Shown: positions 59,651 through 64,000 of the stretch, in pieces | Position numbering within the stretch: the stretch's first letter is position 1 | Layout: each line of letters begins with the position of its first letter | Origin: Roseivirga sp. UBA6052 | Lineage (GTDB): Bacteria; Bacteroidota; Bacteroidia; Cytophagales; Cyclobacteriaceae | Assembly (NCBI GenBank): GCA_002427755.1 | Contig: DIYO01000009.1 | Coordinates: 1,174,582 to 1,238,581 of the forward strand | Direction: 5' to 3' | DNA length: 64,000 nucleotides | The notes under the pieces: model-generated | Databases searched by the model: none | Told to the model about the DNA's origin: nothing | What the model saw: the letters and a program-made list of their open reading frames with translations, nothing else | Translations under genes and position numbers: made by a program

Positions 59651-60718
59651 ATGAATATGAGAAATAAACTTCCGCTCTTCTTGGTGAAAATATTCTATTA
59701 TGAGTATTGGCCTTTTTGGCTCTTTTTTTTGCCGTTGTTGCCGTATTGGGTATATCTCTCTATTCGGTCTAAATCTTTTACATACTTCACGGCAGTGAAT
59801 CCTGCAATACCCCATAGTGGTGTATTTGGAGAAAGTAAAAGTGACATTCTTTCATTGATAGATCATTCTTTCTTGCCAAAGACAGTAGTTCTTGAAAAAG
59901 GGTCATCCTTAGCTCAGGCAATGATAAGCTTGAGGGCAGAATCACTCGATTTTCCAATTATCGCAAAACCAGATGTTGGAGAAAGGGGTACTTCTGTAGA
60001 GAAGATCGATGATGCTTCAGGACTCGAATTCTATTTGAAGAGTAGTAATGACAAAATTATTCTCCAAGAGTTTGTTCAGTACCCTATTGAACTGGGAGTG
60101 CTTTATTTTAGAAAGCCGCTCACTGGGGAAAAGGGAATTAGTTCAATAGTTATCAAAGAGTTTATGAATGTTACTGGAGATGGTAGGTCATCTATTCGAG
60201 AACTATTACTGAATGATGAAAGGTACAAGATTCAACTCCCGGCAATGGAGCTTAAGTATGGCGAAGCCTTAGATTCAATTCTTAATAGAGGTGAGAAACG
60301 AGATCTTCAGCCTATTGGGAATCATTGTTTAGGAACTAAATTCTTAAGTGGTCAACATTTAATTAATGATCAATTGATAGATGTGTTTGATGCCATAGCC
60401 GAGGGTATACCAGGTTTCTTTCAAGGTAGATTCGATTTGAAGGTTTCTGATTTAGAAAGCCTCTACAGAGGTGAGAACATTAGGATTCTTGAATTGAACG
60501 GAGTTACTTCTGAACCAGGACATATTTATGATCCCGAGTTGAACTTGATTCAAGCATATAGAGATACAGCTCTTAACATGAAAATCACAAGTGATATTAG
60601 CATTGAAAATCAAAAGCTTGGTATTCAAGTCACTCCTTTTAGAAAAATGTTAAAGCTGATTATCAATCATTTTTCAGAGGGTCAAAATGAAAAAGAGATC
60701 CTCAAAAAGGCAGTCTAA
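59651..60718 (+). CDS. ATP-grasp ligase-like protein
   Basis: 355 residues from the ATG at 59651; ATG 59657 is an alternative. A membrane-adjacent aromatic segment (residues ~10-45, YYEYWPFWLFFLPLLPYWVYL) precedes an ATP-grasp domain (~85-300) with FPIIAKPDVGERGTSV, LQEFVQYPIELGVLYFR and FDLKVSDLESL ... ILELNGVTSEPGHIYD, in which the Glu/Asn pair of NGVTSEP would hold Mg-ATP. Such enzymes join a carboxylate to an amine. It is the first gene of a three-gene sigma-54 operon with a LysE-type exporter. Confidence 0.82.
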   Translation: MNMRNKLPLFLVKIFYYEYWPFWLFFLPLLPYWVYLSIRSKSFTYFTAVNPAIPHSGVFGESKSDILSLIDHSFLPKTVVLEKGSSLAQAMISLRAESLDFPIIAKPDVGERGTSVEKIDDASGLEFYLKSSNDKIILQEFVQYPIELGVLYFRKPLTGEKGISSIVIKEFMNVTGDGRSSIRELLLNDERYKIQLPAMELKYGEALDSILNRGEKRDLQPIGNHCLGTKFLSGQHLINDQLIDVFDAIAEGIPGFFQGRFDLKVSDLESLYRGENIRILELNGVTSEPGHIYDPELNLIQAYRDTALNMKITSDISIENQKLGIQVTPFRKMLKLIINHFSEGQNEKEILKKAV

Positions 60719-61341
60719 TGTTGCTTTCATTAGTATTTGCCTTGTTGTTATCTACAGGTATCAGTTTTGCGGGTTCGGTACAATTAGGACCGGTGAACTT
60801 CGGTACTATTTATAATGCACTTCATAAGAATAAGAAAGCAGCTATACTCTTTGGGTTTGGTGGTAGTCTTCCTGAATTATTGTACTGTGGTTTGGCATTT
60901 GGAAGTTCAAATTTGCTTACACAGTTCGAAGATCTGGATAATTACCTCAAATATTTGACATCGGCAGTTTTGTTCATTTTTGGAATCTATTTATTGTTCC
61001 AGAAATCTGCTTCTAGAAGCAGTAATGTCAAGATCAAAGAAGGTAAAGAAGTATGGCGTGGTGCTATCTTTGGGCTTTTAAATCCTCAATTATTTCCTTT
61101 TTGGCTTTTCATAATTACCTATCTCAGAAGCAATCAAGTCCTTGACGCAGCCATTTGGCCTGTTCAAGCAGTATTTACTGTAGGGGCTGCATTGGGAGCA
61201 TTTCTGCTTCAGCTCTTAGTAGCTGAAATCGCCTCTCGAAAAAGAGAGTTTATCTATCTGAGATTAACGAAAAACTATAATAAAGTCCTCGGTGGTGTGA
61301 TCACCACAGTGGCAGTCATTCAATTGGTAATTAATTTTTAA
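60718..61341 (+). CDS. LysE-family amino acid/metabolite exporter
   Basis: 207 residues with six helices. The N-terminal FAGSVQLGPVNFGTIYNAL near residue 17 is the LysE/RhtB motif (family consensus GPxxxxxxxxG); helix two includes FGFGGSLPELLYCGL. The A of its ATG is the last base of the preceding stop (TAATG), so it is coupled to the ATP-grasp gene. It probably exports an amino acid or a dipeptide-like product made by that ligase. Confidence 0.88.
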   Translation: MLLSLVFALLLSTGISFAGSVQLGPVNFGTIYNALHKNKKAAILFGFGGSLPELLYCGLAFGSSNLLTQFEDLDNYLKYLTSAVLFIFGIYLLFQKSASRSSNVKIKEGKEVWRGAIFGLLNPQLFPFWLFIITYLRSNQVLDAAIWPVQAVFTVGAALGAFLLQLLVAEIASRKREFIYLRLTKNYNKVLGGVITTVAVIQLVINF

Positions 61342-61344
61342 ACT

Positions 61345-62028
61345 ATGCAAAGGGAAATAAAGTATTGGTATTTAAAGAATTACGATCTCTTTACTGATTT
61401 AGGAAAAGAAGAGATTCACGAGCTTGGTCAAACATTTAGGTTCCTTAGAATCAAGAAGGGTCAGACAATCTATTTCGCAAATGAGGAAGGTAAAAAGCTA
61501 TACTTTCTAATAAATGGTAAAATCAAGATCTCTGAAATTGATGGATTAGGCAATGAGATGATTAAAGATATTGTGCTTACCGGTGATATGTTCGGAGCAG
61601 TGCCTATGACCCAGTTTAGGTTAACGCATGAATATGCAGAGGTTCTTTCTAGTGAAGTAATTCTTTGCTCGATTGATATGGAGCAATTCGAAAAACTCAT
61701 GCATAAACATCCACTTTTGGCTCTATCATTTTCTAAGAAAATTGGTGAGAAGCTCAAGAGGTTGGAGCATAGATATTCTAATTTGGTTTTTAAAGACGTA
61801 AAGGCCCGATTGAAGGATTTTTTAATGGATTGGGCTTCTAAAGAAGGTAAAGAAGCAGAAGCAGGCTTGGTGATTAAAAATTATTTAACGCATCAGGAGA
61901 TTGCCAGTTTAATAAGCTCTTCTCGCCAAACGGTTACTACAATTATTAATGAGTTAAAGGAAGAAGGTGTGATTGCATATTCTAGGAGTAGTATTACCAT
62001 CCCTAATTTAAGTGCTTTGGCAGCCTAA
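61345..62028 (+). CDS. Crp/Fnr-family transcription factor
   Basis: 227 residues. A cyclic-nucleotide-binding-like beta barrel (~15-125, GQTIYFANEEGKKLYFLINGKIKI) and a Crp-type winged helix (~150-222, LTHQEIASLISSSRQTVTTIINELKEEGVI). There are no Cys clusters, so it is not an Fe-S Fnr. The effector site (RxSxA-like) is not obvious. It is 3 bases after the LysE gene and thus in the sigma-54 operon, where it may give feedback or pass the signal on. Confidence 0.9.
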   Translation: MQREIKYWYLKNYDLFTDLGKEEIHELGQTFRFLRIKKGQTIYFANEEGKKLYFLINGKIKISEIDGLGNEMIKDIVLTGDMFGAVPMTQFRLTHEYAEVLSSEVILCSIDMEQFEKLMHKHPLLALSFSKKIGEKLKRLEHRYSNLVFKDVKARLKDFLMDWASKEGKEAEAGLVIKNYLTHQEIASLISSSRQTVTTIINELKEEGVIAYSRSSITIPNLSALAA

Positions 62029-62047
62029 ATTCTTTGGCGTGCAACCT

Positions 62048-62089
62048 CATGACCTTTAGTGTAGTCTTTGGATTAAATTAAAGGTCATG
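62048..62089. repeat. 11-bp inverted repeat around the GIN-domain gene start
   Basis: CATGACCTTTA (62048-62058) and TAAAGGTCATG (62079-62089) are perfect reverse complements with a 20-base loop; the right arm includes the ATG at 62087. It may be an operator around the promoter, or an RNA stem hiding the start; TAGTCTTTG inside the loop resembles a -7 element, which would favour the operator idea. Confidence 0.6.
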
Positions 62090-62788
62090 AATATGAAAAA
62101 CTCAATCAAAACACAACTGTCATTTTTTTTCCTATTGTTCACTTTTGCGCTTTCTGCTCAAGATAGTGAAACAAGGTCTCTAGATAGATTTAATGAATTA
62201 AGAGTATCTGAAGGTATTGAACTTATTGCCAAAAAGGGTAATGAGAATTCAATCACCTTAGAGGTTTCAAGAATCGATGTTGAAGATGTAATAACAGAAG
62301 TTCGTGGTGGTAGGCTTTATGTAAGAATCGCCAGGAGGGTTCGAACGAGTAGAAGTCGGAGGATTGAAGCCGTTTTAACTTATAAAGATGATTTAGAATC
62401 AATAGGTGCTTCTACATCAGCTGAGATTAGTGTAGAAGATATGATTGATGTACAATATCTAGACCTAAAAGCAAGTACCTCAGGAACTGTAGATGTTAAG
62501 GTAAGAGCTAAAGAAGTAGAAATGAGTTCTTCAACATCAGGTAGAATAAATGTGGTAGGTGATGCCGATGATATTGAAGCAACAGCCTCGACAGGCGGAA
62601 TGATCTACGCTTACAATTTAGAGGCTAAAGAAGCTTATTCTAGAGCCAGTACTGGAGGAGATGTTCGTATTAATGTCTCTGACAGATTAAGAGCCAGCGC
62701 TAGCACAGGCGGTAATATTAGTTATAAAGGGCAACCTAGAACCGATAGAAGAACAAACACTGGTGGTTCTGTAAGAAGAGGCAGATAA
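62087..62788 (+). CDS. GIN-domain (DUF2807) exported protein
   Basis: 233 residues (ATG 62093 is another start). Signal peptide (LSFFFLLFTFALSAQD), then a head GIN domain (~25-130, FNELRVSEGIELIAKKGNENSITLEV) and a repetitive right-handed beta-helix with A-S-T-S/G motifs: SIGASTSAEISVEDM, LKASTSGTVDVKV, MSSSTSGRINVVG, ATASTGGMIYAYN, RASTGGDVRINV, ASASTGGNISYKG. DUF2807 proteins are common surface or periplasmic proteins of unknown function in Bacteroidota. The C-terminus is basic (TNTGGSVRRGR). Confidence 0.9.
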   Translation: MNMKNSIKTQLSFFFLLFTFALSAQDSETRSLDRFNELRVSEGIELIAKKGNENSITLEVSRIDVEDVITEVRGGRLYVRIARRVRTSRSRRIEAVLTYKDDLESIGASTSAEISVEDMIDVQYLDLKASTSGTVDVKVRAKEVEMSSSTSGRINVVGDADDIEATASTGGMIYAYNLEAKEAYSRASTGGDVRINVSDRLRASASTGGNISYKGQPRTDRRTNTGGSVRRGR

Positions 62789-62815
62789 ATCGATGAGATT
62801 TCTTATCATGCTTTC

Positions 62816-63274
62816 ATGAAGAAGACATTATTCCTGTTATTTTTTGGATGCGTATCAATTTTTAATCTCCAAGCACAAACTGATGAAGAAGAAATCAAAG
62901 CAGTTGTCTTGAATATGTTTAATGGAATGCGAGCTGCTGACAGTGCAATGGTACATCAATCTTTTGGTACCTCAGTAACATTTCAACGAGTTCAAGAGCT
63001 GCCTAATGGCGAGGTGAGAATTGTTAATAGTGATTTCAATAATTTCTTAGCCGCAGTAGGTACACCTCATGATGAGGTTTGGGACGAAAGAATTCAATTC
63101 GAGACTATTCAGATAGATGGAAAAATGGCAAGCGTTTGGACACCTTTCAAGTTTTATCGAGGTGAAAACTTCTCGCATTGTGGAGTGAATGTCTTCAAGC
63201 TGTACAAAGGGGGGTCTGGCTGGCGCATATTCCATCTGGTGGATACCAATCGAAAAGACAATTGTGGTTTTTAG
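62816..63274 (+). CDS. NTF2-like (nuclear transport factor 2 fold) exported protein
   Basis: 152 residues with a signal peptide (LFLLFFGCVSIFNLQAQ). The body EEIKAVVLNMFNGMRAADSAMVHQSF ... VWTPFKFYRGENFSHCGVNVFKLYKGGSGWRIFHLVDT fits the SnoaL/NTF2-like lumazine-binding-type group seen near Bacteroidota exported enzymes. Ends before a bidirectional terminator. Function unknown. Confidence 0.85.
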   Translation: MKKTLFLLFFGCVSIFNLQAQTDEEEIKAVVLNMFNGMRAADSAMVHQSFGTSVTFQRVQELPNGEVRIVNSDFNNFLAAVGTPHDEVWDERIQFETIQIDGKMASVWTPFKFYRGENFSHCGVNVFKLYKGGSGWRIFHLVDTNRKDNCGF

Positions 63275-63279
63275 CCATA

Positions 63280-63307
63280 AAAAAAGCCCCAATATTGGGG
63301 CTTTTTT
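63280..63307. terminator. Bidirectional terminator
   Basis: Perfect palindrome AAAAGCCCCAATATTGGGGCTTTT with T runs on both strands; serves the NTF2-like gene and the 52-aa minus-strand gene. Confidence 0.9.
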
Positions 63308-63464
63308 ATTTACCTCTTCGGTAATGGTTCCTTATGATATCGCTCACTGAAACGCGCTGGTGATTGAAGTCATGAGAACCGTTCGAATGTGGATAATCAT
63401 GCCCATTGGTTTTAACCTTTCTTAAGTTCGAAATGTGCACAACATCCGTTTTCAACTCTTCCAT
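63306..63464 (-). CDS. Small 52-residue protein
   Basis: ATG at 63464 to TAA at 63306-63308. Sequence MEELKTDVVHISNLRKVKTN... is His-, Asn- and Arg-rich in the middle (GHDYPHSNGSHDFNHQRVSV) and ends IIRNHYRRGK. No signal or membrane segment. It ends in the perfect bidirectional terminator, and a promoter-like TTG-N20-TAGGTTCG with an overlapping palindrome lies upstream, which supports a real gene. No homologue is known to me. Confidence 0.5.
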   Translation of the reverse strand: MEELKTDVVHISNLRKVKTNGHDYPHSNGSHDFNHQRVSVSDIIRNHYRRGK

Positions 63465-63884
63465 TAGTTTACTTTCAGTTTCTATTATTTAATCTCCATT
63501 TTTTCCTCCGAACCTAAGTTCAAGTGCTAAATTATGCAATCGATTGCACAATACCATGTTTCCTGAAATAAAATTCTTTAAAAGTGATTATTCAATGCAT
63601 GATCTAAATCAGTTATTGACCTAATCTTTCTACAACAAATTAGGACCACTCCTATGTCTTTTAGTCTGACAATTAGCTAAACCAATTGATCAAGGAAAGA
63701 GAGTTTTAAAAAATCAGAATTGCATTAATGCACTATTAAATGTTCATAAAACGATGAGGGTAATTAGCATTTTCTTGCATCATTAGTATATCCTAATACT
63801 TTAACATTATTCATGTAAAATATTGATAATCAAGAGAATCTATTATATATATTCAGACTCTTAAAAATCGAAAAATCAATAATA
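63465..63884. other. AT-rich intergenic region
   Basis: 420 bases without a recognised gene. It contains the TGCAATCGATTGCA palindrome (63535-63548), a putative minus-strand promoter for the 52-aa gene, a 4-codon ORF with a GGAGG preceding it, and long A/T stretches that probably hold the promoter of the last lipoprotein gene. Confidence 0.6.
63535..63548. promoter_or_regulatory. LacI-type palindrome
   Basis: TGCAATCGATTGCA is a perfect 14-bp palindrome with the central CG of LacI/GalR operators. On the minus strand its TTG lies 20 bases before TAGGTTCG, so a repressor there would control the 52-aa gene. No LacI-family gene is in the window. Confidence 0.45.
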
Positions 63885-64000
63885 ATGAAGAAGTTATTCG
63901 CCTTAATCCTATTAGTACTATTCGCAGTGGCATGTTCTGATGTAAGCGAAGATGTAATACCTGACCCTGTTAGCCCGGACTTAGAGCAAGTTGCAGAGCC
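63885..64000 (+). CDS. Lipoprotein, N-terminal part (continues beyond window)
   Basis: ATG at 63885; MKKLFALILLVLFAVACSDVSEDVIPD... has a textbook lipoprotein signal with the lipobox Cys at residue 17, then a Pro/Asp-rich linker. Only the first 38 codons are present, and the domain cannot be named. Preceded by 420 bases of AT-rich DNA. Confidence 0.8.
   Translation, partial: MKKLFALILLVLFAVACSDVSEDVIPDPVSPDLEQVAE

Noticed and set aside
63481..63520. Four-codon ORF with a GGAGG upstream
   Set aside because: It is out of frame with the 52-aa ORF and too short to judge; Shine-Dalgarno use is weak in Bacteroidota.
1..64000. CRISPR arrays, insertion sequences, prophage or rRNA
   Set aside because: No regularly spaced repeats, transposase, integrase or phage proteins, nor rRNA sequence were seen on either strand.

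Overview
This 64 kb window is a piece of a Bacteroidota chromosome, most likely a marine Cytophagales/Cytophagia relative. The evidence is the paired TonB-dependent receptor and HmuY-type lipoprotein, GIN-domain, DUF2490/PepSY-like, DUF5916 and NRDE proteins, many short lipoprotein signals ending in Cys, and promoters of the Bacteroidota form TTG-N19/20-TAnnTTTG. DNA is AT-rich by eye and densely coded on both strands, with no transposase, integrase, rRNA or CRISPR array. Gene names rest on protein motifs and family memory; no database search was run.

Layout. 1-5 kb: tail of a sensor kinase, a receiver-only response regulator, and propionyl-CoA- and acetyl-CoA-synthetase genes in one operon. 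5-15.6 kb: a CDF metal exporter and an iron/heme uptake locus (TonB receptor + HmuY; PepSY-flavodoxin reductase, DUF2271, ankyrin protein; DUF6607; LuxR-type regulator). 15.6-21.4 kb: an ABC-2 transporter operon ending in a DUF5916 outer-membrane protein. 21.5-24.8 kb: a zinc-type operon (MerC-like, DUF3299-like, His-rich lipoprotein, COG0523 GTPase, unknown lipoprotein). 25-27 kb: DUF2490/PepSY-like operon with a frameshifted small membrane gene. 27-31.4 kb: class I ribonucleotide reductase nrdB-nrdA, with its 3' end duplicated around a ~0.9 kb cargo. 31.8-32.5 kb: ribosomal proteins L21/L27. 32.5-37.2 kb: three TonB-C-like paralogues. 37-50 kb: mostly housekeeping (rhomboid, prenyl synthase, RNase R, exonuclease, GH113-like, lipB, manA, pgi, YraN). 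50-57 kb: tRNA-Asn, Nramp-like carrier, Hsp20, HtrA, ALDH7-like dehydrogenase, NRDE, DinB, YHS. 57-62 kb: a sigma-54 activator followed by a sigma-54 promoter driving ATP-grasp, LysE-type exporter and Crp/Fnr genes. 62-64 kb: GIN-domain protein, NTF2-like protein, a 52-aa ORF and a partial lipoprotein.

The regulatory DNA is the most informative part. (1) The TonB/HmuY operon and the PepSY-reductase/DUF2271/ankyrin operon carry the same CTAGTACTAG box, placed exactly 26 nt upstream of a TACTTTT -7 element, which defines one regulon; the local LuxR-type protein is the obvious candidate activator. (2) A 7-1-7 palindrome TGCAACA-n-TGTTGCA overlaps the -33 element of both the zinc-type operon and the ABC/DUF5916 operon, suggesting that a Fur-family (Zur-like) repressor joins them. 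(3) ACGATATnTCGT-type palindromes precede both the sigma-54 activator gene and the sigma-54 promoter. (4) The duplicated nrdA tail looks like the scar of a small cassette carrying one unknown gene and a possible small RNA.
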